Shown here: positions 37,029 to 45,198 of the stretch, one piece after another
How positions within the stretch are numbered: the first letter of the stretch is position 1
How the letters are laid out: every line of letters begins with the position of its first letter
Source of the DNA: an uncultured Clostridia bacterium
GTDB lineage: Bacteria; Bacillota; Clostridia; UBA1381
Reading direction: 5' to 3'
NCBI GenBank assembly: GCA_934489015.1
Contig: CAKSSN010000010.1
Span: 1 to 64,000 of the forward strand
Length of the DNA stretch: 64,000 nt
Position numbers and translations under genes: made by a program
The notes under the pieces: model-generated
What the model saw: only the letters and a program-made list of their open reading frames with translations
Databases searched by the model: none
What the model was told of the DNA's origin: nothing

Positions 37029-37721
37029 ATGATTGCAGTCAAGCTTGCGGGGCTTACCGTGCAAATTAACAATAAGTATGATTATACGGCGCGTATGTGT
37101 AAAGATTATCTTTCAGACGGTAAAGCATATGATTTTTCCGCTTGGGTGACGGATGATGAGATTTCGGCAGAGGGCAGCGGATTTGACAGGGGGTATCTCG
37201 AAAGCCTTGCAATATATCGGAAAATTGCGGAGGAACTGTTGGATTATGACGGATTTTTAATGCATGGCGCAGTGTTTGATTATCTCGGAGACGGAATTGC
37301 GTTTCTGGCAAAAAGCGGTGTGGGGAAGAGTACGCATTTGCGGCTGTGGCAGACGCTTTTAAAGGATAAGGTTAAAATTATAAACGGTGATAAGCCGCTT
37401 GTAAGATTTGTCGGCGATATACCTTATGCATACGGAACGGCGTGGGCAGGCAAGGAAAATCTGCATACAAATGATAAAACCGAACTTAAAAAGATATGCT
37501 TTATAGAGCGCAGCGCGGAAAATGAATGCGTGCCGATTGAGAAAAAAGATGTGATTGAGAGGATTGTAAGTCAGATATATGTCCCGAAAAGCGCGGATAA
37601 GCTTGTTAAAACACTCGACCTCACGGATAGACTTGTTAAATCGGCGGAGTTTTATTTGATAAGGTGTAATATGCAGCTGTCCGCCGCTGAAACGGCGTTT
37701 GAGGTTGTGTGCGGGAAATAA
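37029..37721 (+). CDS. HPr-kinase-like protein, copy 1
   Basis: This 230-residue protein has the P-loop AKSGVGKSTHLRLW near residue 94 and the downstream block NGDKPLVRF...YGTAWAGK near 120-143, both typical of the small HprK-like family in Clostridia that is related to HPr kinase and PEP carboxykinase. Such proteins may phosphorylate Ser residues of proteins or peptides. ATG follows GGAG by 7 bases. It closes the putative phase-variable operon. A paralogue lies at 41783-42484 with an SLH protein, a PqqD protein and a peptidase. True HprK is larger and hexameric, so a role in carbon catabolite control is unlikely. Confidence 0.8.
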   Translation: MIAVKLAGLTVQINNKYDYTARMCKDYLSDGKAYDFSAWVTDDEISAEGSGFDRGYLESLAIYRKIAEELLDYDGFLMHGAVFDYLGDGIAFLAKSGVGKSTHLRLWQTLLKDKVKIINGDKPLVRFVGDIPYAYGTAWAGKENLHTNDKTELKKICFIERSAENECVPIEKKDVIERIVSQIYVPKSADKLVKTLDLTDRLVKSAEFYLIRCNMQLSAAETAFEVVCGK

Positions 37722-39030
37722 CAGAAAAATGGTTTGTTTGTGACTGTTTCATTCCGCTCCGTAGGGGCGGATAATATCCGCCCGATTTTAACGCTTGCGG
37801 AATTTTTGTTTGTCGCAACTATTTTGTTTAGCTCCGTAGGGGCGGGCATTGACCGTTCGATTTAACTTCATCCCTCAGTCAGCTACGCTGACAGCTCCCT
37901 TCAAAAGGAGCCTTTTGCATGGGTGAGTGTATCGGATGAATGAGAGATTGCCTGGAAAGAGTGACTTTAGATTTAACACTTGTGAGCGTAATATTATTTG
38001 TTTGTTCTGTAGGGGGGCTCTGCTCCGCCCGTTTTAACATTTGCGAATGTTTGTGTTTTTGCTATATTCTCTGTTAGCTCTGTAGGCGCGGATAATATCC
38101 GTCCGTTTTTTTACCCGCAATTTTTAGAATTTTTCCAAAAAACTGTAAAATAAAAATCAATATGTAGCAGCGGCGTATGCATCGCTGCGGTAAATGCGAA
38201 CATTTACAGTCAGAATAAAAATCACCCTTGCCGCGTTGGCTTGCGATAAATCATGTAAATCTGAAAATCTTTACTTGTATGGGGTCTTGGGGCGTGCCCC
38301 AAGCGGTTCAGGGCCCGGGAGGTACTTAGGCTTCCGGCGGTTTTGGTTCTTTTGCTTACAAAAGAACACCTGTAAATGACGAGGAAAAAAATGCAGATAA
38401 AATATATTTTGATTAATTATAAAAATTCATAATATTGTATTTTTACTCCTTCCACCGCTTACGCGGTCCCCCTCCCTCAAAGATGGAGGCCTTTGCGCTC
38501 CGAATTTATTGCAAAATAAAAAACATTGTAAGCAAAAACGGGTGGAGCAGAGCCGCGTCACTACGGAGCAAAATGAAACAGTCACAAATAAACAAAGCAC
38601 ATTGCAATTGCAAGCAAAAGCGGGCGGATAATATCCGCCCCTACAGAGAAAGCAAAGAACATCAAGCTCACAAACGCAAAAAGCGGGCGGAGCAGAGCCG
38701 TGTCACTACGGAGCAAAATGAAACAGTCACAAATAAACAAAGCACATTGCAATTGCAAGCAAAAGCGGGCGGATAATATCCGCCTCTACAGAGAAAGCAA
38801 AGAACATCAAGCTCACAAACGCAAAAAGCGGGCGGAGCAGAGCCCCGCCCCTACGAAGCAAAATATAACAGTTGCAAACAAATAAAAAATTGGAAGCGCT
38901 AAAGCGGGCGGATAATATCCGCCCCTACAGAGTGAACAAATGATATAGCAAAGAATGTTAAGCCCTCACAAGTGTTAAATCATCGGGCGGAGCAAACAAA
39001 GGATGCAGCCAATCCGAAAAGTCAAAATCA
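37722..39030. repeat. Repeat-filled intergenic region, 1.3 kb
   Basis: No gene is supported. It has palindromic units at 37758-37860, a CTCAGTCAGC repeat near 37867-37915, a 210-bp element on the minus strand at 38164-38370 and a CCTCCATC repeat on the minus strand near 38445-38490. Between about 38530 and 38850 is a 145-bp direct repeat, anchored on CTACGGAGCAAAATGAAAC at 38561 and 38706. Reverse-oriented palindromic units continue to 39000. Confidence 0.75.
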
Positions 39031-39630
39031 TCAATCCACAAAAACCGCCCTTACTGGACTTGCGTCGCCTACGGAAATTTTAAGCGGTGCGCCTACAAAC
39101 ATTCCGCATTTACCGGAAATTTCCGAAAGCCCGAAAAGCGTTTCATAAATGAGTATACCGCTGCCGAGCAGCGCGCGGTGCAAAAATCCGTCCTTATCAA
39201 CGGTCGGCAAATCAACGCCGATCGCCTTTAAATTAAGCCTTTTGGCAATTTCGGCAAACTCCTCCGAAAGCGGCGGAACATTTTCAAAAAACTGCTTTGA
39301 GCCGTAAAGCTCATCCCAGCCCGTTGAAATAAGAAGAATTTCGCACTCCGGAATATTCTCCGGCGGCATTACGACACCGCCGAGAATTGCGCACGGAGCA
39401 ACATATGCGCGCCCCATGCATTTTTCAAGGCTAATATCCGTGCAGCCGTCGCCGTTTTTAATAAAATGCAGCGGCATATCAACGTGCGTTCCGCTGTGCG
39501 TGCCGATACAAAGGCGCGACACATTGCAGCCGGACTCTTCAATAAGTATTGTTTTTTCGATTTTCACTTCGGGATCGCCGGGATAAACGAACATTTCGTT
39601 TTCAATAGGTACACTAAGATCGTATATCAT
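39031..39630 (-). CDS. Cyclase-family / arylformamidase-like hydrolase
   Basis: This 199-residue protein of the cyclase superfamily (PF04199) includes kynurenine formamidase and other metal-dependent hydrolases. The metal-binding motif GTHSGTHVDMPLHF lies near residue 43, and VDLPTVDKDGFLHR near 139 holds the second conserved set. Length is typical. The ATG has GGAG about 8 bases upstream. Tryptophan catabolism genes are not nearby, so the true substrate is unknown. It follows the GT2 gene by 24 bases on the same strand and may be co-transcribed with it. Confidence 0.88.
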   Translation of the reverse strand: MIYDLSVPIENEMFVYPGDPEVKIEKTILIEESGCNVSRLCIGTHSGTHVDMPLHFIKNGDGCTDISLEKCMGRAYVAPCAILGGVVMPPENIPECEILLISTGWDELYGSKQFFENVPPLSEEFAEIAKRLNLKAIGVDLPTVDKDGFLHRALLGSGILIYETLFGLSEISGKCGMFVGAPLKISVGDASPVRAVFVD

Positions 39631-39654
39631 TATTTTTTCTCCGTAACAGCAGAA

Positions 39655-40605
39655 TTATTTAAGATATGTTTCTATTATATATCTTGGTCTGTTTTTAACC
39701 TCTTTATACATTTTACCGATGTATTCGCCTATAAGACCTATTCCCAGCAGTTGAAGTCCGCCGAGAAACCATACCGAGCACATAATGCTTGTCCAGCCGA
39801 CAATCGTGTGACCGGTAAATTTTCTGATGAGCGAAACGATAAAAATTATAACTGCGATAAGGCATGTAACCGAGCCGAGCGTGCTTATTGCTCTGATCGG
39901 GTTTATGCTGAACGACGTAATTCCGTCAAAGGCAAAAGCGAGCATTTTTTTGAGCGGATATTTCGACTCACCGGCAAAACGTTCGAGCCTGTCATAGTAA
40001 ACCTTGTCGGTTTTAAAGCCGATAAGCGGCACCATTCCGCGCAGAAACAGATTTTTCTCCGGGAATTTCGCGAGCTCGTCGAGCGCGCGGCGGCTCATGA
40101 GTCTGTAGTCTGCGTGGTTAAATACGCAGTCAACACCCATCATGCTCATAAATTTGTAAAATCCTACAGCGGTTGTACGCTTAAAAAATGTGTCGGTGTC
40201 GCGCTTGTTTCTCACGCCGTAAACAATTTCGCAGCCCTCGATATATTTGTCAACCATTTTTTCGATTGTGTTAATATCGTCCTGCAAATCGGCGTCAATC
40301 GAAACGGTGCAGTCGCAGTCGTCCTTAACCGTCATAAGTCCGCCGAGAAGCGCATTTTGATGCCCCTCGTTTCTCGAAAGCTTCACTCCGAGAACATTAT
40401 TTCTCTTTTCATGTTCGGCGCAGATAAGCTCCCAAGTGTTGTCGCGGCTGCCGTCATCTACAAACACAACGCGGCTCTCTTCGGCTATTTTCCCCGTAAT
40501 AACCATTTTGTCGAGAACCGAGCAAAGCTGCTTTGACGATTCCGGAAGAACTTCATGTTCGTTGTAGCACGGCACAACAATGTAAAGTATTGGTTTCTCT
40601 CTCAT
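39655..40605 (-). CDS. GT2 glycosyltransferase, polyprenyl-phosphate type
   Basis: This 316-residue protein has an N-terminal GT-A domain with YIVVPCYNEHEVLPES near residue 8, FVDDGSRDNT near 47 and the metal-binding DADLQDD near 95. Two C-terminal membrane helices (about 225-250 and 260-285) follow. This build is typical of dolichyl/undecaprenyl-phosphate sugar transferases such as GtrB or YkoT, which supply lipid-linked sugars for surface glycosylation. The start is the ATG at 40605, behind AAAGGAC; the open frame upstream has no homology. It is divergent from the SLH gene, so it may serve the same cell surface. Confidence 0.9.
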   Translation of the reverse strand: MREKPILYIVVPCYNEHEVLPESSKQLCSVLDKMVITGKIAEESRVVFVDDGSRDNTWELICAEHEKRNNVLGVKLSRNEGHQNALLGGLMTVKDDCDCTVSIDADLQDDINTIEKMVDKYIEGCEIVYGVRNKRDTDTFFKRTTAVGFYKFMSMMGVDCVFNHADYRLMSRRALDELAKFPEKNLFLRGMVPLIGFKTDKVYYDRLERFAGESKYPLKKMLAFAFDGITSFSINPIRAISTLGSVTCLIAVIIFIVSLIRKFTGHTIVGWTSIMCSVWFLGGLQLLGIGLIGEYIGKMYKEVKNRPRYIIETYLK

Positions 40606-40717
40606 ATAAAGTGTCCTTTCTTTTGATTTTTCATACATAATTATACCGCATTTATGCCCAAATTACAATACATTCCATAAGATTTAAAAAAAACTTTAAC
40701 AAATTTGCATAAAAATA

Positions 40718-40747
40718 TTGACGTTTGTATATGTTTTGTGTTAAAAT
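40718..40747 (+). promoter_or_regulatory. Promoter of the SLH-kinase-PqqD-peptidase cluster
   Basis: TTGACG (40718-40723) and TAAAAT (40742-40747) are 18 bases apart, 50 bases upstream of the SLH gene. Confidence 0.6.
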
Positions 40748-40798
40748 ATTAGTAATAATATATAATCAGCTATTTTTATTTTTGAAAGGAAGGTAAAC

Positions 40799-41782
40799 AT
40801 GAATAAAATTATTGCACGCACGGCGGCAGCTTTATGTGCCGCAGTTACTTTATCGGCAGGAAGCGTTTTTGCGGATTTTACCGATATGCCGAACGATTCG
40901 AGCAGACAGGCTCTTGAAAATGCGGTTAAAAACGGTCTTTTGACGGGTTATGATACGGGTGAGATAAAGCCGTATGATAATATTACAAGGGCGCAGATGG
41001 CAGCTATCATAACGCGTGCTTTCGGCGCAGAAAGCACGGCCGATCTTTCTTCATACAAGGATATGAAAGAGGGGCAGTGGTATTATGACGCGATGAGCAA
41101 GGCTGTTGCCATGAACGCTTTTCAGGGCGACGGAGAAAACCTCAATCCCGAAAGCAACATAACGTTCCAGGAGGCTTTTGCCGTTTTGGCGCGAGTTTTC
41201 GATTTGCAGTCATCGTATGACATTGAAAAAATAGTTGCCGAAATAAAGAAAGAGGCAGCGCCCTCTCAGATGAACACGGCGGCTTTAGACAAATTTTCCG
41301 ACAAAGCGGAAATTGCCGAGTGGGCTGTTCCGACAACGCTTGCAATTGTCGAGGGCGGCTATTGGAGCGGCAAGGACGGCGCGCTCACTCCGACAGCTTA
41401 CATAAACAGAAGCGAGTTTGCAACCGTTATGGATAATCTCGTTCAGGTTTATATTGACGAGCCGGGCGAGTATACAGCTGAAGAAACGGATAAAAACGTG
41501 CTTGTAAGAAGCAAGGACGTAACGCTTGACAACGTAAAGGGCGAAAAGTCGGCAGTATTTGTCGGCGACAGCACGGATAATGTAACTCTCGGCAGTGGAG
41601 TTGATATAGACAAGCTCGTTGTAAGGGGCGGAAATGTTAAGGCAAAGGGTACATATAACCAGATCAGAATGATAGGACACAATATTGTAACGGATATATC
41701 GGAGGTTACAAAGGTTAAAGTTCAGGTTTACGGAAGATACCCCGATTCTAAAGTATATCTCGGCGTAAAGGATGTTGGTTAA
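40799..41782 (+). CDS. S-layer homology domain protein
   Basis: This 327-residue protein is exported by a signal peptide (cleavage near VFA at residue 25). Three SLH domains follow: one with TGYDTGEIKPYDNITRAQMA near residue 50, a second with WYYDAMSKAVAMNAFQG near 90, and a third, more diverged, around 160-215 with LTPTAYINRSEFATVM. The remaining 110 residues form a beta-rich domain of unknown role. SLH domains bind pyruvylated cell-wall polymer, which fits csaB at 52181. The next gene starts directly after its stop codon, so the two are co-transcribed. It is short for an S-layer protein and may be an anchor or adapter. Confidence 0.92.
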   Translation: MNKIIARTAAALCAAVTLSAGSVFADFTDMPNDSSRQALENAVKNGLLTGYDTGEIKPYDNITRAQMAAIITRAFGAESTADLSSYKDMKEGQWYYDAMSKAVAMNAFQGDGENLNPESNITFQEAFAVLARVFDLQSSYDIEKIVAEIKKEAAPSQMNTAALDKFSDKAEIAEWAVPTTLAIVEGGYWSGKDGALTPTAYINRSEFATVMDNLVQVYIDEPGEYTAEETDKNVLVRSKDVTLDNVKGEKSAVFVGDSTDNVTLGSGVDIDKLVVRGGNVKAKGTYNQIRMIGHNIVTDISEVTKVKVQVYGRYPDSKVYLGVKDVG

Positions 41783-42484
41783 ATGAAGCTTCATAAAATC
41801 GCGGATTTGTACGTCGGAATTGATTACCGTCATCCGACAATGACTAAACAGGCAAAGCCTTATCTTTCGGAAGATAAGCCGGAAATTGTTGATATTGTAA
41901 CATGGGCGAGCGACGAGAGCATAAAAGATTTGCAGGAAACCTATCCGGTTTTTTCGGAAAACGACTGCGAATATATGCTCACCGGAAACGGATTTTACAG
42001 TGAGCTGCTGCACTTTGGGGGGCTGATGATTCACGCGTCTGCGGTTGTGTATAAGGGCGGCGCATATCTGTTTTCCGCCGACAGCGGAACGGGCAAGTCG
42101 ACTCACACGCAGCTTTGGCTCAAGGCTTTCGGCGATGAAGCGAAAATTTTAAATGACGATAAGCCCGCTGTCAGAATAATTGACGGTAAGGCATATGCCT
42201 ACGGAACACCATGGAGCGGCAAAACCGACTGGAATTTGAATGTGCGTGCAGACCTTAAGGGCATTTGCTTTCTGGAGCGCGCAAAGGAAAATACGATAAG
42301 GCGCGCTGCCGCAGGGGAAGTTGTTTCCGATTTGCTCAGGCAGACTATTCGTCCGCAGAAGGAAGAAAACATGGATAAGCTGCTTGAAAATATGGATGCG
42401 CTTTTGAAAATTGTGCCTGTTTACAAAATGGGCTGCAATATGGATGTCAGTGCGGCAGAGGTGTCGTATAACGCTATGAAATAG
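41783..42484 (+). CDS. HPr-kinase-like protein, copy 2
   Basis: This 233-residue paralogue of the protein at 37029 has the P-loop SADSGTGKSTHTQLW near residue 97 and the block NDDKPAVRII...YGTPWSGK near 125-148. It starts at the ATG immediately after the SLH stop. The order SLH protein / HprK-like / PqqD / S24-S26 peptidase suggests a small pathway that modifies and trims a peptide or surface protein. In lasso-peptide clusters related kinases phosphorylate the precursor's terminal Ser. No precursor peptide is seen inside this cluster. Confidence 0.82.
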   Translation: MKLHKIADLYVGIDYRHPTMTKQAKPYLSEDKPEIVDIVTWASDESIKDLQETYPVFSENDCEYMLTGNGFYSELLHFGGLMIHASAVVYKGGAYLFSADSGTGKSTHTQLWLKAFGDEAKILNDDKPAVRIIDGKAYAYGTPWSGKTDWNLNVRADLKGICFLERAKENTIRRAAAGEVVSDLLRQTIRPQKEENMDKLLENMDALLKIVPVYKMGCNMDVSAAEVSYNAMK

Positions 42485-42515
42485 CTACTTATAAATATAA
42501 AGGAGAATTTTAAAC

Positions 42516-42788
42516 ATGAAAATAAAATCGGGTTATCTTCTTCGTGAAGTTGCGGGCAACTTCATTGTTGTGTCAATAGGTCAGGCAGCGGTTGATTTTA
42601 ACGGTATGCTCACAATGAACGAAACGGGCGCATTTCTTTGGAAAAAGCTTGAGGGCGGCGCAAGTGCCGAAGAGCTTAAGGAAGCTATGCAAAAAGAATA
42701 TGAGGGAGCTGACGAAAAGACGATTTCCGACGATGTTGACAGCTTCATAGAAAGTCTTAAAAAGGTGGATTTGCTTGAAGATGAGTGA
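42516..42788 (+). CDS. PqqD-family peptide-binding protein
   Basis: This 90-residue protein of the PqqD/RRE superfamily is a winged-helix-like domain that binds leader peptides and presents them to modifying enzymes. The conserved region LREVAGNFIVVSIG near residue 9 and LTMNETGAFLWKKLEGG near 31 is the usual signature of stand-alone PqqD-like proteins in Clostridia. ATG follows AAAGGAG. It overlaps the peptidase gene by 8 bases. It most likely links the kinase upstream and the peptidase downstream to a shared peptide substrate. Confidence 0.88.
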   Translation: MKIKSGYLLREVAGNFIVVSIGQAAVDFNGMLTMNETGAFLWKKLEGGASAEELKEAMQKEYEGADEKTISDDVDSFIESLKKVDLLEDE

Positions 42789-43254
42789 TGAAAAGCAGAT
42801 TAACGTTGCGCTTGACGATATTATGCCTGTTATGAGGGAGCAGCTATCCGTCGGCGGCAGTGTTACGTTCGGCCCAAAAGGAACGAGTATGCTTCCGCTT
42901 ATAAGGCAAAACATAGACTCTGTTGTTATTTCGCCCGTGAGCGGCACTTTGAAAAAGTACGACGTTCCGCTTTACCAAAGGGCAGACGGTCATTATGTTC
43001 TTCACAGAATTGTCGGCGTTAAGGGCGAAAGCTATGTAATGTGCGGAGACAATCAGTTTTCGCGTGAAAGAGGCATTACGGACAAGCAGATAATCGGCGT
43101 AATGACTGCCATTATAAAGCCGGAGGGCAAAATTTTGGTGACGGATAAGGGCTATGTAAAATACGCGCGGCGCAGAGTTTTAAGGCAGAGCGTTTACGGC
43201 TTTGTATACAAGGTTAGAAGGCGTATTGCAAGAATTTTAAAAAATAAACGATGA
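42781..43254 (+). CDS. S24/S26-family signal-peptidase-like protein, SipW type
   Basis: This 157-residue protein has the catalytic Ser in GPKGTSMLPLI near residue 36 and the box-D/E block YVLHRIVGVKGESYVMCGDN near 71-92. A His in LHRIV takes the place of the usual Lys, as in SipW and archaeal-type signal peptidases. No N-terminal membrane helix is present and the C-terminus is Arg-rich (ARRRV, KVRRRIARI), so the enzyme may attach by its basic end or act in the cytoplasm. The start is taken as the ATG at 42781; the ATG at 42775 is also possible. The substrate is unknown. Confidence 0.85.
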   Translation: MSDEKQINVALDDIMPVMREQLSVGGSVTFGPKGTSMLPLIRQNIDSVVISPVSGTLKKYDVPLYQRADGHYVLHRIVGVKGESYVMCGDNQFSRERGITDKQIIGVMTAIIKPEGKILVTDKGYVKYARRRVLRQSVYGFVYKVRRRIARILKNKR

Positions 43255-43270
43255 GGGATAGGCATAAAGT

Positions 43271-43807
43271 ATGAATAACGATATAGAAAAGGTTTTAATA
43301 ACAAAGGAAGAGCTTGACAGGATAGTCGGCGAAATTGCCGAAAAAATCAACAGGGATTTTGCCGGCGAAGAGGTTTTGCTTGCGGTAATTTTAAAGGGAA
43401 GCGTTGTTTTTGCGACAGACCTTATGCGCCGCCTTACCGTTCCGGTTATGATTGATTTTATGCAGGCTTCAAGCTACGGCACAGGCACAAAGTCAACAAA
43501 GGTTGTAAATATCAAGCTTGACCTTAAATCTGACATTGAAAACAAAAATGTTATTTTGGTTGAGGATATTGTCGATTCGGGAAACACGCTTACAAATCTT
43601 AAGGCTATGCTTCTGAGAAGAAATCCGAAAAGCCTTAAAATATGTACGCTTCTTGACAAGCCCGAAAGGCGCGAAACGGAAATTCAGCCCGATTATGTCG
43701 GAACGGAAATTCCCGACGAATTTGTTGTCGGCTACGGACTTGATTATGACGAGCATTACAGAGAGCTTCCTTATGTGGGAATACTTTCAAGAAAGGTATA
43801 CGAATAA
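43271..43807 (+). CDS. hpt: Hypoxanthine phosphoribosyltransferase
   Basis: This 178-residue enzyme of purine salvage converts hypoxanthine or guanine plus PRPP to nucleotide. The PRPP-binding loop ILVEDIVDSGNTL near residue 96 is diagnostic. The flexible-loop region ASSYGTGTKS is near 66, and the hood carries GYGLDYDEHYRELPYVG near 154. ATG follows GATAGG. It lies 16 bases after the peptidase gene and just before a strong terminator, so it probably ends the SLH operon transcript; its biochemical role is unrelated. Confidence 0.95.
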   Translation: MNNDIEKVLITKEELDRIVGEIAEKINRDFAGEEVLLAVILKGSVVFATDLMRRLTVPVMIDFMQASSYGTGTKSTKVVNIKLDLKSDIENKNVILVEDIVDSGNTLTNLKAMLLRRNPKSLKICTLLDKPERRETEIQPDYVGTEIPDEFVVGYGLDYDEHYRELPYVGILSRKVYE

Positions 43808-43816
43808 GGTTTTTAA

Positions 43817-43842
43817 AGCCGGCGGCATATGCGCCGCCGGCT
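43817..43842 (+). terminator. Terminator after hpt
   Basis: A perfect 10-bp stem, AGCCGGCGGC with GCCGCCGGCT over a six-base loop, stands 9 bases after the hpt stop. A short AAAA and a later GTTTTTTC tract follow. Confidence 0.75.
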
Positions 43843-43994
43843 AAAATGCGTTTTTTCGGCAGGAAAAATTTTTGAAATGCTGAAAATAAAGGAGTTTGGC
43901 TTTAGTCGTTTTGGCGGACTCTTATAAGAAGCGCTGCGCCGTACATTTAAAATTGCCGCTTGCGGAGCTTTTCTCATGCGGTAAAACCGCCCGA

Positions 43995-44966
43995 TTATCT
44001 AAGCATATTTTCGGCAAAAATCGCATAGCCGCGCTTTGGATTGCTGACAAAAACGTGCGTTACTGCGCCTATGAGCTTGCCGCCCTGAATAATCGGCGCG
44101 CCGCTCATACCCTGAACAATTCCGCCGGTTTTTTCAAGAAGCGCCTTATCGGTGATTTCTATAATCATGTTTTTGCCACCTGAGGAGCGGTTTAAAACGC
44201 GGACAACCTCTGCGGAATATTCCTTAACTCCGCCGCCGTCAACGTCGGAGAGAACAGTTGCCGCGCCCGGCGTTATTTCGCCTGCGCGCGCCGTTTCAAG
44301 CGCTTGCCTGCCCTGCGGCAAAGCTTTGACGCTTCCGTATATTCCGCTTGGCAGATTATCGGTTATTTTGCCGAGCGCCGATGAGGAAAAAGAGCCGTTT
44401 AGCTCGCCCGGAGTGTTTCGCTCGCTTTTTGTCGGCTGCGTTATGGTGCACGAGAGTATATTTCCTTTTTTTATGGTTAAAATATCACCGGTATCTATAT
44501 CGGAAATACCGTGACCGAGCGCCGCAAACGTATTGTTTTTGCTGTCGTAAAACGTGAGAGTGCCGATTCCGGCGGTGCTGTCCCTGACCCAGACTCCGAT
44601 TTTGTAGCCTTCCGGAGTTTTGACAGGCTTTATAACTGTGTGAAGAAGCTTTTCCTTTCGCATAACGGAAAAAACAATTTCCTGCGGCCGTGCGCTTACA
44701 TATTCGGAAAATGATTCGATACTGTCTATTTTGTTCCCGTCCGCCGAAATTATCCTGTCACCCGTTTTAAGACCCGCCTTGTATGCGGCATTAACGGAAT
44801 GTCCGTTTTCATCGGTGACTTCGGTAATTCCCGTGACCAAAAGCCCGTCGGTCTGTATGCAGACTCCGACAGCCTCTCCGGAGGGAATAACGCTCCGGCA
44901 GCTTGCGCTCGGAGCAGACAGAGCGAATGTGAAAAGAAAACAAATAAGCGTTTTTGTTTTATGCAA
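43995..44966 (-). CDS. spoIVB: SpoIVB-type sporulation serine peptidase
   Basis: This 323-residue exported protein has a PDZ domain (about 60-115, with YKAGLKTGDRIISADG) and an S55-type peptidase domain. The catalytic His is in ALGHGISDID near residue 149 and Ser in VQGMSGAPIIQGG near 289. SpoIVB is secreted from the forespore and cleaves SpoIVFA to activate pro-sigma-K processing. The N-terminus has a signal-like hydrophobic segment. Start is TTG behind GAAGGTGA. Its 3' end faces hpt. spo0A, which often follows spoIVB, is not present here, so orthology to true SpoIVB is probable but not certain. Confidence 0.88.
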   Translation of the reverse strand: MHKTKTLICFLFTFALSAPSASCRSVIPSGEAVGVCIQTDGLLVTGITEVTDENGHSVNAAYKAGLKTGDRIISADGNKIDSIESFSEYVSARPQEIVFSVMRKEKLLHTVIKPVKTPEGYKIGVWVRDSTAGIGTLTFYDSKNNTFAALGHGISDIDTGDILTIKKGNILSCTITQPTKSERNTPGELNGSFSSSALGKITDNLPSGIYGSVKALPQGRQALETARAGEITPGAATVLSDVDGGGVKEYSAEVVRVLNRSSGGKNMIIEITDKALLEKTGGIVQGMSGAPIIQGGKLIGAVTHVFVSNPKRGYAIFAENMLR

Positions 44967-45198
44967 AACTTCACCTTCTTTTAAAAAGCATTGTATTATG
45001 CTTTAAATACAGGATTTTTTGTAAATTAAATCCTGTTTGCGGCCTGACGATTAAAGCAAAAATCTTTTTTCGGAGAATTTTGTTTTAACCGACAGCGCTG
45101 TATTTAAGTTGCCCTTAAAAGCGTTTTGTATGCTGTATAAATGTTTGCAGATTTTGAAATAATATTTTTAAAAATATAAAAAAATTACGGAGAAGAAA

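Noticed and set aside
37029..37721. True HPr kinase/phosphorylase (HprK) for catabolite control
   Set aside because: Too short, lacks the N-terminal domain, and the context is surface and peptide genes rather than sugar uptake.
38530..38850. 145-bp direct repeats as a CRISPR or coding repeat
   Set aside because: Whole-unit identity, no spacers, and the open frames across it lack ribosome binding sites.
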